In this document: piece after piece, positions 15,212 to 22,398 of the stretch | Layout: every line of letters begins with the position of its first letter | Numbering within the stretch: the first letter of the stretch is position 1 | Origin: Collinsella sp. | Lineage (GTDB): Bacteria; Actinomycetota; Coriobacteriia; Coriobacteriales; Coriobacteriaceae | DNA: 45,479 nucleotides | NCBI GenBank assembly: GCA_019414265.1 | Contig: DXMJ01000013.1 | Location: forward strand, 1 to 45,479 | Direction: 5' to 3' | Program-made: the position numbers and the translations under genes | Notes under the pieces: generated by a model | Seen by the model: the letters and a program-made list of their open reading frames with translations, nothing else | The model's database searches: none | Told to the model about the DNA's origin: nothing

Positions 15212-16887
15212 TGAAGGAGCTTTCCGAGGTCCTGCAGGATTGGGAGGCCGTGATCGGCCTGGAGATCCATACCGAGCTCACCGCACTCGATACCAAGATG
15301 TTCTGCAACTGCAAGCTCAGCCACGATGACGAGCCCAACGCCAACGTGTGCCCGGTGTGCCTGGGCCTGCCCGGTGCGCTGCCGGTGCCCAACAAGCGCG
15401 CCATCGAGAGCATCGTCAAGGCCGGCCTCGCTACCAACTGCGAGATCCAGCGCCACTCGATGTTCTACCGCAAGCACTACTTCTATCCCGACATGGCCAA
15501 GAACTTCCAGACCACGCAGGGTCCGGTCGCCTTTGCCATGTACGGTCATCTGGACCTGGACGTGACCGGTCGCGGTGCCGCCGAGCGCCCCGATTGCGCG
15601 TTTGGCGAGGCCGAGGCCCAGAGCCTGGCGAGCGCCTCGGCCAACGCCGAGGGCCTGTCCACGTCCATGTCCTCGACCATGCGCGAGGGCAATCAGCGCG
15701 CAGGACACTTGGCCAGCTATGACGCGAGCAATATGACCATGCCGGAGCGTCGCGAGGACGGTTCCTATACCGTACCCATCCGCATCCTGCGCATCCACAT
15801 GGAGGAGGATGCCGCCAAGATGGTGCACGTGGGCGGTGCCGAGGGCCGCATTACCGCCGCGGCCGAGTCGCTCGTCGACTACAACCGCTGCGGCACGCCG
15901 CTCATCGAGCTCGTGACCGAGCCCGATCTGCGCACGCCCGAGGAGGCGCGCCTGTTTATGGAAAAGCTCCGTCGCATCTTTGTGACGCTGGGCATTTCCG
16001 ACTGCTCCATGGAGAAGGGCTCCATGCGCTGCGACGGCAACGTGAGCCTGCGTCGCCGCGGCGAGACCAAACTGGGTACCAAGACCGAGCTCAAGAACCT
16101 CAACTCGTTTAAGAGCCTGCACGACGGCCTTGCCTACGAGATCTGCCGTCAGGCCGAGGTGCTCGAGGAGGGCGGTATCATCTACCAGGAGACCCGCCAC
16201 TGGGAGCCCAGCCGCAAGCGCACTGTGGTTATGCGCGTCAAGGAGACGGCCGACGACTATCGTCTGTTCCCCGATCCCGATCTGGTGCCGTTCGATTTGG
16301 ACGACGAGTTCATCGACCGCTGCCGTGGCGAGATCCCCGAGCTGCCCGATGCCAAACGCGCACGTTTTGAGGCCGACTTTGGCATTAAGGCGGCGGATGC
16401 CGAGCAGATCGCCGGCGACCCGGAGTTTGCCAAGTTCTTTGAGGCCGCCGCTGCCGGCATGGCTGGCAAGGAGGCGCAGACAGTTGCGAACCTGGTGGTC
16501 AACGAGATGATCGCCTACCTTAAGGGCGCGGGCGTGTCGCTCGCCGAGTCCGGTATCGCGCCGGCTCAGGTGGCAGCACTCGCCAAGCTGCTGGCGACCG
16601 ATGCCATCAGCTCCAACCAAGCGCACGAGGTCTTTGAGGCCATGGCCCAGACCGGTGACGATCCCAACAAGATCGTCGACGAGCGCGGCATGCGTCAGGT
16701 GAGCGATGCCGGCGCGCTGCAGCCGATCGTGGACGAGGTGCTGGCAAACTGTGCCGATCAGGCGCAGCAGTATCATGACGGCAACCAGAAGGTCATCGGC
16801 TTTTTGGTGGGCCAGTGCATGAAGGCGAGCCGCGGCAAGGGCAACCCGAAGCTCTTCAACGAGTTGCTGAGAACGTCGCTCTCGTAA
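15211..16887 (+). CDS. gatB: Amidotransferase subunit B (tRNA-binding kinase)
   Basis: 558 residues. Recognised from WEAVIGLEIHTEL, the zinc-binding cysteines CNC and CPVC, FYPDMAKNFQ, HMEEDA, DYNRCGTPLIELVTEPD and the C-terminal YqeY-like tail domain. GatB activates the tRNA-bound carboxylate with ATP and receives ammonia from GatA. Most GatB proteins have about 475-500 residues. Here roughly 60 extra residues sit between FYPD (91) and HMEED (196), about residues 120-187, rich in Ala, Ser and Glu. They are in frame and flanked by intact motifs, so this is an insertion rather than an error. A long palindrome begins 5 nt after the stop. Confidence 0.94.
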   Translation: MKELSEVLQDWEAVIGLEIHTELTALDTKMFCNCKLSHDDEPNANVCPVCLGLPGALPVPNKRAIESIVKAGLATNCEIQRHSMFYRKHYFYPDMAKNFQTTQGPVAFAMYGHLDLDVTGRGAAERPDCAFGEAEAQSLASASANAEGLSTSMSSTMREGNQRAGHLASYDASNMTMPERREDGSYTVPIRILRIHMEEDAAKMVHVGGAEGRITAAAESLVDYNRCGTPLIELVTEPDLRTPEEARLFMEKLRRIFVTLGISDCSMEKGSMRCDGNVSLRRRGETKLGTKTELKNLNSFKSLHDGLAYEICRQAEVLEEGGIIYQETRHWEPSRKRTVVMRVKETADDYRLFPDPDLVPFDLDDEFIDRCRGEIPELPDAKRARFEADFGIKAADAEQIAGDPEFAKFFEAAAAGMAGKEAQTVANLVVNEMIAYLKGAGVSLAESGIAPAQVAALAKLLATDAISSNQAHEVFEAMAQTGDDPNKIVDERGMRQVSDAGALQPIVDEVLANCADQAQQYHDGNQKVIGFLVGQCMKASRGKGNPKLFNELLRTSLS

Positions 16888-16891
16888 GCGG

Positions 16892-17032
16892 GAACCCGGG
16901 AGCCCCGGCAGGGCGGGTGCTTCCTCAAAATTTCAAACAGTCCTGCGCAAGACGAAGGCCACATTAAGTGGCCTTCTTTGCGTGCGGAACTCATTTTGAG
17001 CAAGCACCCGCCCTGCCGGGGCTCCCGGGTTC
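16892..17032 (+). repeat. 141-bp nested palindromic element, copy 1 (after gatB)
   Basis: Outer arms 16892-16922 and 17002-17032 are a perfect 31-bp inverted repeat, extendable to 39 bp with one mismatch. Inside lie three boxes, ACAGTCCTG (16937), ACATTAAGT (16961) and TGCGGAACTC (16983), around a 9-bp stem GAAGGCCAC/GTGGCCTTC with an ATTAA loop. A second element of the same design, with different arm and stem sequences, lies at 36873-37014. Both follow directly after a gene's stop codon in the same orientation. Confidence 0.85.
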
Positions 17033-17083
17033 TGCGACGACTCGGCCGTTCGGGTCAGGTGGGCTGAATGGAATAGAGTGAAT

Positions 17084-17112
17084 GGGCGTGCCGTCGGCAC
17101 GCCCATTGTTTT
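17084..17112 (+). terminator. Terminator-like hairpin, module copy 1
   Basis: GGGCGTGCC (17084-17092), GTC loop, GGCACGCCC (17096-17104), followed by ATTGTTTT. It could end the gatCAB transcript. Confidence 0.75.
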
Positions 17113-17212
17113 GAAGGGAACTCATTGAGAGGCAAGGCCCTGCGCCCGGTCCCTCGGTTCCGTGACGACTCGGCCGTTCGGGTCAGGCGGGGCTGAATGG
17201 AATTTGGTGAAT

Positions 17213-17240
17213 GAGGGCGCCGTTGGCGCCTTCATTCTTT
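17213..17240. terminator. Terminator-like hairpin, module copy 2 (end of the AraC gene)
   Basis: GGCGCC, GTT loop, GGCGCC within 17213-17232, followed by TTCATTCTTT. It ends at the stop codon of the convergent AraC-type gene, so it may serve both strands. Confidence 0.65.
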
Positions 17241-18243
17241 ATATATGTTGGGAGCGCCAAGTGGTGGGGGTGGTGCCGGTGTGTTGCTTGAAGGCTTGGG
17301 TGAAGGCGGCCTGCTGAGGGTAGCCTAGACGCTCTGCCACCTGCGCTATCGTCAGCGAGCTGTCGGCCAAAAGGTCCTGTGCTCGCTCCATACGGCGTCT
17401 GCGAATGTAGGCGCCCAGGGACTCGCCAGTTTGGGCCTTAAAGGTGGCGCATAGTTTGGAGCGGCTTGTGTAGAGCCTCTCGGCCACCTCGTTGATACCC
17501 ACGCGTCTGCCTTTGTCGAGCGTGCGCTCAATCATTGCCGTTGCTTCTTCGGCAATGGTCACGCTGACGCGTGTGTCTGCCGCCTGCTGCGCCTGCTTGT
17601 GGGCCGCGCGCGAACAGGCGAGCTCCGCGACCATGGTCTCCACGATGCCCTGCATATAGACGTGTCCGCCTGCGGTGCGGGCGCGGTCCTCGTTAATCCG
17701 GCGCAACGTGTGGCAGATGGCAGACGTCGCCTCCTCGTGCCATGGTTCGGCAAACGCCTCAAAGACCCCTGCGAACTCGGTGGGATAGCGGTGCTCCAGC
17801 TCGTCAAAATATCCAGGCAAAAAGAGCACCGAGCGCGAGTGATAGAGCCGCCCTGCAAACAGTGGGCTTAACTCCTCGCCACAGTTATCTTGGATAAAGC
17901 TGCACACGGCATTGTTTGGCCACGGTCCATGCAGGGGTTTAAGGTTCGCAGGCGTTATGCCGGCTTCGGGCATGCACATGAGCGTGGGCGCGCTGACCTC
18001 GCTCACGCACGCGTACGGTTCGGGTGTGTATTCGGCCAGGTACATATCGTGCGTCGGGGTAATGTAATGCTCCATGACGATGCAGGCAGGGGAGAGGGGC
18101 ATGATCCATGCGCGTCCGTGCGCCCGATCGTTTGCCACCTCGCCGGTAAAGACGGCGCCCTTGCCGGTAAGCTCCAGGCCAAACTGCTCAAACTGCGGTG
18201 CGTAGAGCTCGGTTATGTCGGTCGCTGCCCGCCGTATTTGCAA
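17239..18243 (-). CDS. AraC-family transcriptional regulator
   Basis: About 334 residues. The C-terminal 100 residues contain the double helix-turn-helix of AraC/XylS regulators (INEVAERLYTSRSKLCATFKAQTG, here spanning the first motif, and LTIAQVAERLGY with PTTWRSQ at the end, the second). The N-terminal domain is not a recognisable cupin by eye. The start is uncertain: TTG at 18243 has GGAAAGGG six bases upstream, whereas a TTG at 18285 extends the frame but has no such site. It is divergent from the ABC transporter pair, the layout of YbtA/PchR-type siderophore regulators, which suggests, without proving, ligand-dependent control of that pair. A palindrome shared with the P-type ATPase operon lies in the intergenic region. 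Confidence 0.85.
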   Translation of the reverse strand: MQIRRAATDITELYAPQFEQFGLELTGKGAVFTGEVANDRAHGRAWIMPLSPACIVMEHYITPTHDMYLAEYTPEPYACVSEVSAPTLMCMPEAGITPANLKPLHGPWPNNAVCSFIQDNCGEELSPLFAGRLYHSRSVLFLPGYFDELEHRYPTEFAGVFEAFAEPWHEEATSAICHTLRRINEDRARTAGGHVYMQGIVETMVAELACSRAAHKQAQQAADTRVSVTIAEEATAMIERTLDKGRRVGINEVAERLYTSRSKLCATFKAQTGESLGAYIRRRRMERAQDLLADSSLTIAQVAERLGYPQQAAFTQAFKQHTGTTPTTWRSQHI

Positions 18244-18286
18244 AAGCGTCCCTTTCCTTTGCAGAAACGTCCACGCCTGGCTCAAT

Positions 18287-18304
18287 TGTGAGCCATGGCT
18301 AACA
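18287..18304. promoter_or_regulatory. Palindromic operator candidate between AraC gene and ABC transporter
   Basis: The core GTGAGCCATGGCTAAC (18288-18303) is a near-perfect palindrome that extends one pair each side. It matches, at 15 of 16 positions on the complementary strand, the palindrome at 22007-22026 upstream of the P-type ATPase operon. The design resembles a dimeric metalloregulator site (DtxR-like), an inference. Confidence 0.55.
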
Positions 18305-18357
18305 CATCAATGATAAGTTCATTACGGTTAACTCTCAAGCCGTTAGAAGGGAATCGC

Positions 18358-20181
18358 ATGGCAAAGGGATCAAAAAGGGAAGGTGGAGGCATCGGCGAGT
18401 TGCTCGCGTATGCCGGTGACCGCAAATTCCTAACGTATTTGGGCATGGCGCTCTCGGCGCTCTCGCAGCTGCTGAGCTTTGGCCCGTTCGTGTGCATTTG
18501 GCTTGTCGCGCGCGATCTGATCGCCGTGGCGCCTAACTGGAGCGAAGCCTGCGGCATCGCGACGTATGGCTGGTGGGCCGTGGGGTTTGCGCTGGCAAGC
18601 ATCGTGGTCTATTTCGTGGGGCTCATGTGCACGCACCTGTCTGCGTTTCGCTGCGCGTCCAATATTCGCAAGACTACGAGCGAGCACCTGCTTAAGCTGC
18701 CGCTTGGCTACTTTGACACACACGCCACCGGTGAGCTGCGCCGTATCGTAGACGGATGCGCCGCCTCCACCGAGACCCTGCTCGCGCACATGCTGCCCGA
18801 TATCGCCGGCGCCACCGCCATGGTCGCAGGTCTGCTCGTGCTGCTTTTCGCCCTCGATTGGCGCTTGGGCGCGGCATGCCTTATCTCGGTCGCCGTTTCG
18901 CTTGGCGCCATGGCCACCATGATGAGCGGCAAGGGCGCCGAGTTCATGAAGGCCTACATGGGCGCGCTGGTCAAGATGAACAAGACCGGTACCGAATACG
19001 TACGCGGCATTCCCGTGGTCAAGGTGTTTCAGCAGACGGTCTATTCCTTTAAGGCGTTCCACGACGCGATCGCCGAATACGCCGACATGGCACAAAGCTA
19101 TGCGGGCACGTTTTGCCGAGGTCCGCAGGTGCTCAACCTTACTGCGCTCAATGGTCTTGTGACATTCCTGTTGCCCGTGGCGTTGCTGTTGGCGCCGGGC
19201 GAGACGGACTTCGCGCATTTTATGGCCAACTTCACTTTTTACGCGATATTTTCGGCCGTGGTACCGACGGCCATGACCAAGCTCATGTTTGTGGGCGAGG
19301 CCTCTCAGATGAGTGCCGATTCGCTGGCTCGTATTCGAAGCGTCATGGGTTCCAAACAGCTCTCCGTGCCTGCCCAGCCCAAGCACTCCGCCGGTAGCGA
19401 TGTGCGCTTTGAGGACGTGAGCTTTACGTACGAAGGTGCCGAAGCACCTGCCGTTAGCCATGTGAGTTTCAGCGTTCCCGCTGGTAGCACCCTCGCCCTG
19501 GTGGGTCCCTCGGGCGGCGGTAAGTCAACCTGCGCAAGCCTGATCCCGCGTTTTTGGGATGTTTCCTCGGGTCGAGTGCTCGTAGGCGGTGTGGACGTTC
19601 GCGATATGGATCCGCACGAGCTTATGGACCAGGTCGCCTTCGTGTTCCAGACCAACCAGCTGTTCCGCCAAACACTTGCCGATAACGTGCGCGCCTCCAA
19701 GCCTACGGCCACTGACGACGAAGTGCGCGCGGCCCTCTCCGCAGCTCAGTGCGACGACATTGTGGCCAAGCTTCCACAGGGCATCAATACCATGCTCGGT
19801 GCCGGCGGAGCATATCTTTCGGGCGGCGAGGTCCAGCGCGTGGCACTCGCCCGCGCGATCCTTAAAGACGCGCCTATCGTGGTGCTCGATGAGGCCACGG
19901 CGTTTGCCGACCCCGAGAACGAGGCGCTCATCCAGCGCGCCTTTAGCAAGCTGGCGGCGGGTCGCACGGTCATTATGATTGCGCACCGACTCTCGACTGT
20001 AGTGGGGGCCGACAAGATCGTGGTGCTCAATCAAGGTAGCGTGCAGGAGGCCGGCACCCATGCCGAGTTGCTGTCCCAAGAGGGTCTGTATGCCAAGATG
20101 TGGGCCGAATACGAACAGGCCGCGAGCTGGAAGATCACTGCCGCCGCAGATGCCGCCGTCACGAAGGGAGGCGAGGCCTAA
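18358..20181 (+). CDS. ABC transporter, fused permease/ATPase, first half (YbtP/IrtA-like)
   Basis: 607 residues from ATG at 18358 with AGAAGGGA at 18345-18352. An N-terminal six-helix exporter-type membrane domain is followed by an ATPase domain with Walker A GPSGGGKST, signature LSGGEVQRVALARA, Walker B IVVLDEATAFADPENE and the H-loop MIAHRLSTV. The variant ATAFADPENE after Walker B is one I associate with siderophore-type transporters such as YbtP and IrtA, where exporter-like folds import iron chelates. It should pair with the next gene as a heterodimer. The stop codon directly abuts the next start. Iron or metallophore transport is an inference from the motif, the divergent AraC gene and the shared operator. 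Confidence 0.85.
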   Translation: MAKGSKREGGGIGELLAYAGDRKFLTYLGMALSALSQLLSFGPFVCIWLVARDLIAVAPNWSEACGIATYGWWAVGFALASIVVYFVGLMCTHLSAFRCASNIRKTTSEHLLKLPLGYFDTHATGELRRIVDGCAASTETLLAHMLPDIAGATAMVAGLLVLLFALDWRLGAACLISVAVSLGAMATMMSGKGAEFMKAYMGALVKMNKTGTEYVRGIPVVKVFQQTVYSFKAFHDAIAEYADMAQSYAGTFCRGPQVLNLTALNGLVTFLLPVALLLAPGETDFAHFMANFTFYAIFSAVVPTAMTKLMFVGEASQMSADSLARIRSVMGSKQLSVPAQPKHSAGSDVRFEDVSFTYEGAEAPAVSHVSFSVPAGSTLALVGPSGGGKSTCASLIPRFWDVSSGRVLVGGVDVRDMDPHELMDQVAFVFQTNQLFRQTLADNVRASKPTATDDEVRAALSAAQCDDIVAKLPQGINTMLGAGGAYLSGGEVQRVALARAILKDAPIVVLDEATAFADPENEALIQRAFSKLAAGRTVIMIAHRLSTVVGADKIVVLNQGSVQEAGTHAELLSQEGLYAKMWAEYEQAASWKITAAADAAVTKGGEA

Positions 20182-21939
20182 ATGTTCGCCTCATTCCAAA
20201 AGAAGTACTTCCTATCCGATAAAGGCGTCGCCGGCGTAAAACGCGGCATTTTCTGGACCGCGCTCACCAATCTCATTACCATGGCCGGCATGGGCTTATT
20301 GTTCCTGGTCATGGCCGGTTTTGTCGAACATCTCGCCACCGGTGCCGACCTGCCGGATGCCCTGCCGATTGTGGGCGGCCTCCTGGTCTTTTTCGTGTTG
20401 CTCTTTGCCTCTAACTGGCAGCAGTATTACTACACCTACTGCATCTTTTACGAGGAGTGCGGCAAGCAGCGTATGGAGATTGCCGAGCGCTTGCGCAAGC
20501 TGCCGCTGTCGTTTTTTGGCCGTCGTGATCTGGCCGATTTAACCGAAACCATCATGGGCGACGTCCAGGCCATGGAGCACGCCTACAGCCACGTGCTGGG
20601 AGAGCTTTGGGGTGCCATCATCGCAAGCGCCATTGTGTTCGTGGCGTCGCTGTTCTTTTGCTGGCAGCTGGCGATCGCGGCGTTTTGGAGCGTGCCCGTG
20701 GCCTTTGCCGTGCTGTATCTGACACGCGGCCCCATGACCCCGGTGTTCGACCATGTGCGTGCCGAGAAGGTCAAGGTTACCGAGGCGATCCAGGAGACGC
20801 TTGACTGCGTGCGCGAGATCCGCGCCACCAACCAGGAGGCTCATTATCTTGAGGGGCTCAACGCCGTGATCGATGCCGAGGAGCGCGAGACCACCAAAGG
20901 CGAGCTCGCCAATGGGCTTTTGGTCAACTCCGCCTTTGCCATCCTGCGCCTGGGGATTGCCACCACGTTGGTCACGGGCGCTGCGATGGTCGCCTCCGGC
21001 CAGGTCGACTTTTTGGTGATGTTTGCCTTCCTGCTTATGGTGAGCCGCATCTATGCGCCCTTTGATCAGGCGCTGATGCTGATGTCCGAGCTGTTTGCCG
21101 CCGAGTCGTCGGCCAAGCGCATGCGTTCCATCATGGAAGAGCCCGTGGCGCGGGGCAGCGAGAAATTTGAGCCCGTGGGCCACGATGTGGTGTTCGATCA
21201 CGTGGCATTTGGCTATGGTGCGGGCGAGGACGGCCGCGCCGGCGAGAAAGTTCTTACCGACGTGAGCTTTACCGCCAAGGAAGGCGAAGTTACGGCACTG
21301 GTCGGTCCTTCGGGTTCCGGCAAGTCTACGGTGAGCCGCCTGGCTGCGCGCTTTTGGGACGCCACCGAAGGCACGGTCACCGTGGGTGGCGTGGATGTTG
21401 CGAGCGTGGATCCCGAGGTGCTGCTGCGCGACTACGCCATTGTGTTCCAAGACGTGCTGCTCTTTGACGACACGGTGATGGGAAACATCCGTCTTGGTCG
21501 TCGCGATGCCACCGATGAGGAAGTGCTTGCTGCCGCGCGTGCCGCCAACTGCGACGAGTTTGTGAGCCGCATGCCGCAGGGCTATGACACCATGATCGGC
21601 GAGAACGGCTCCAAGCTGTCCGGCGGTGAGCGCCAGCGCATCTCTATCGCCCGTGCGCTGCTCAAAGACGCGCCGATCGTGTTGCTGGACGAGGCAACAG
21701 CGAGCTTGGATGTGGAGAACGAGACCGTGGTGCAGCAGGCGCTTTCCCGCCTGCTCGCAGGCAAGACGGTTATCGTGATCGCCCACCGTATGCGCACGGT
21801 AGAAAATGCCGATAAGATCGTTGTGCTCAAGGATGGTGTGGTAGCCGAGCAGGGCACTCCGGCGCAGCTCAAGGCGGCAGGTGGAGAATTCGCCCGCATG
21901 GTGGCGCTGCAAAAGGAAGCAGCTACCTGGCAGTTGTAA
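20182..21939 (+). CDS. ABC transporter, fused permease/ATPase, second half (YbtQ/IrtB-like)
   Basis: 585 residues, start directly after the previous stop with AAGGGAGG at 20163-20170. It has an exporter-type membrane domain followed by an ATPase domain: Walker A GPSGSGKST, signature LSGGERQRISIARA, Walker B IVLLDEATASLDVENE, H-loop VIAHRMRTV. The canonical signature contrasts with the partner's variant, as usual for heterodimers with one weaker ATP site. It forms the transporter with the upstream gene. A short palindrome follows the stop by 8 nt. Confidence 0.87.
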   Translation: MFASFQKKYFLSDKGVAGVKRGIFWTALTNLITMAGMGLLFLVMAGFVEHLATGADLPDALPIVGGLLVFFVLLFASNWQQYYYTYCIFYEECGKQRMEIAERLRKLPLSFFGRRDLADLTETIMGDVQAMEHAYSHVLGELWGAIIASAIVFVASLFFCWQLAIAAFWSVPVAFAVLYLTRGPMTPVFDHVRAEKVKVTEAIQETLDCVREIRATNQEAHYLEGLNAVIDAEERETTKGELANGLLVNSAFAILRLGIATTLVTGAAMVASGQVDFLVMFAFLLMVSRIYAPFDQALMLMSELFAAESSAKRMRSIMEEPVARGSEKFEPVGHDVVFDHVAFGYGAGEDGRAGEKVLTDVSFTAKEGEVTALVGPSGSGKSTVSRLAARFWDATEGTVTVGGVDVASVDPEVLLRDYAIVFQDVLLFDDTVMGNIRLGRRDATDEEVLAAARAANCDEFVSRMPQGYDTMIGENGSKLSGGERQRISIARALLKDAPIVLLDEATASLDVENETVVQQALSRLLAGKTVIVIAHRMRTVENADKIVVLKDGVVAEQGTPAQLKAAGGEFARMVALQKEAATWQL

Positions 21940-21947
21940 GAAGGGGC

Positions 21948-21964
21948 AAAGGGACAGTCCCTTT
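21948..21964. repeat. REP-like palindrome, variant
   Basis: AAAGGGAC, one central base, GTCCCTTT. It contains the GGGACAG core seen in the loops of the repeats at 567-605 and 13053-13087 and, like them, lies just after a stop codon. Confidence 0.55.
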
Positions 21965-21970
21965 CTCACA

Positions 21971-22000
21971 TTGACAATCGGTTACTCCGCATCGTTAATT
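21971..22000 (+). promoter_or_regulatory. Sigma-70 promoter of the P-type ATPase operon
   Basis: A consensus -35 TTGACA (21971-21976) is followed, after 18 nt, by TTAATT (21995-22000). The palindrome at 22007-22026 would cover the transcription start, where a bound repressor blocks initiation. Confidence 0.6.
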
Positions 22001-22006
22001 TTCAAA

Positions 22007-22026
22007 AGGTTAGCCATGGCTGACCT
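22007..22026. promoter_or_regulatory. Palindromic operator candidate upstream of the P-type ATPase operon
   Basis: AGGTTAGCCATGGCTGACCT is a 20-bp palindrome with one mismatched pair. Its core recurs at 18288-18303. The half-site AGGTTAGCC resembles that of DtxR/IdeR-type iron or manganese repressors, but no such regulator is encoded in the window. Confidence 0.6.
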
Positions 22027-22134
22027 AGATAGTTAGATAAAATTGAGATATTTCAAAAGCGTGCTCGAGCAAACTTGTTTACTCGGGTGCTGAGGCACCA
22101 TGCCGCGTCCAATGCGGCAAAAGGGAGAAGCAAC

Positions 22135-22380
22135 ATGAAGAAGTCGACGTTCAATACCCTGCTTGTCGGTGGCGGTTTTCTGCTTGGCACGGCCGGCATC
22201 AAGCTGCTTACCAGCGCTCCGGTCAAGAATGTCTGCGTGCAGGGTATTGCGTGCGGTATGCGCATCAAGAACGGCTACCAGGACATGGTCGAGCAGGCCA
22301 AGGCTAATGTCGACGACATGGTTGCCGAGGCGGCTTACATCACCCAGAGCGAGGCCGCTGCTGACGAGGCAGCCGAGTAA
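22135..22380 (+). CDS. Small membrane-anchored protein paired with the P-type ATPase (DUF6110-like)
   Basis: 81 residues; ATG at 22135 with AAAGGGAG at 22120-22127. A single N-terminal hydrophobic segment (TLLVGGGFLLGTAGIKLL) is followed by an amphipathic, then acidic and Ala-rich, tail. I recognise the pattern as that of small proteins (DUF6110) encoded directly before heavy-metal P-type ATPases in Firmicutes and Actinobacteria; the role is unknown, perhaps an accessory or metal-delivery subunit. The ATPase gene starts 18 nt downstream, so they should be co-transcribed from the promoter at 21971. Confidence 0.75.
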   Translation: MKKSTFNTLLVGGGFLLGTAGIKLLTSAPVKNVCVQGIACGMRIKNGYQDMVEQAKANVDDMVAEAAYITQSEAAADEAAE

Positions 22381-22398
22381 CGCTTCCAGGCACAAACT

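Larger units (their letters stand above)
16986..17240 (+). repeat. Tandem duplication of a ~128-bp non-coding module
   Basis: Two copies start with GGAACTCATT (16986 and 17117), continue with GCAAG and GGTTC segments, then share an identical 24-nt block beginning GACGACTCGG (17036 and 17164), CTGAATGGAAT and GTGAATG. Each ends in its own short terminator-like hairpin. The first module overlaps the right half of the palindromic element. No gene lies in 16888-17238. Confidence 0.75.
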
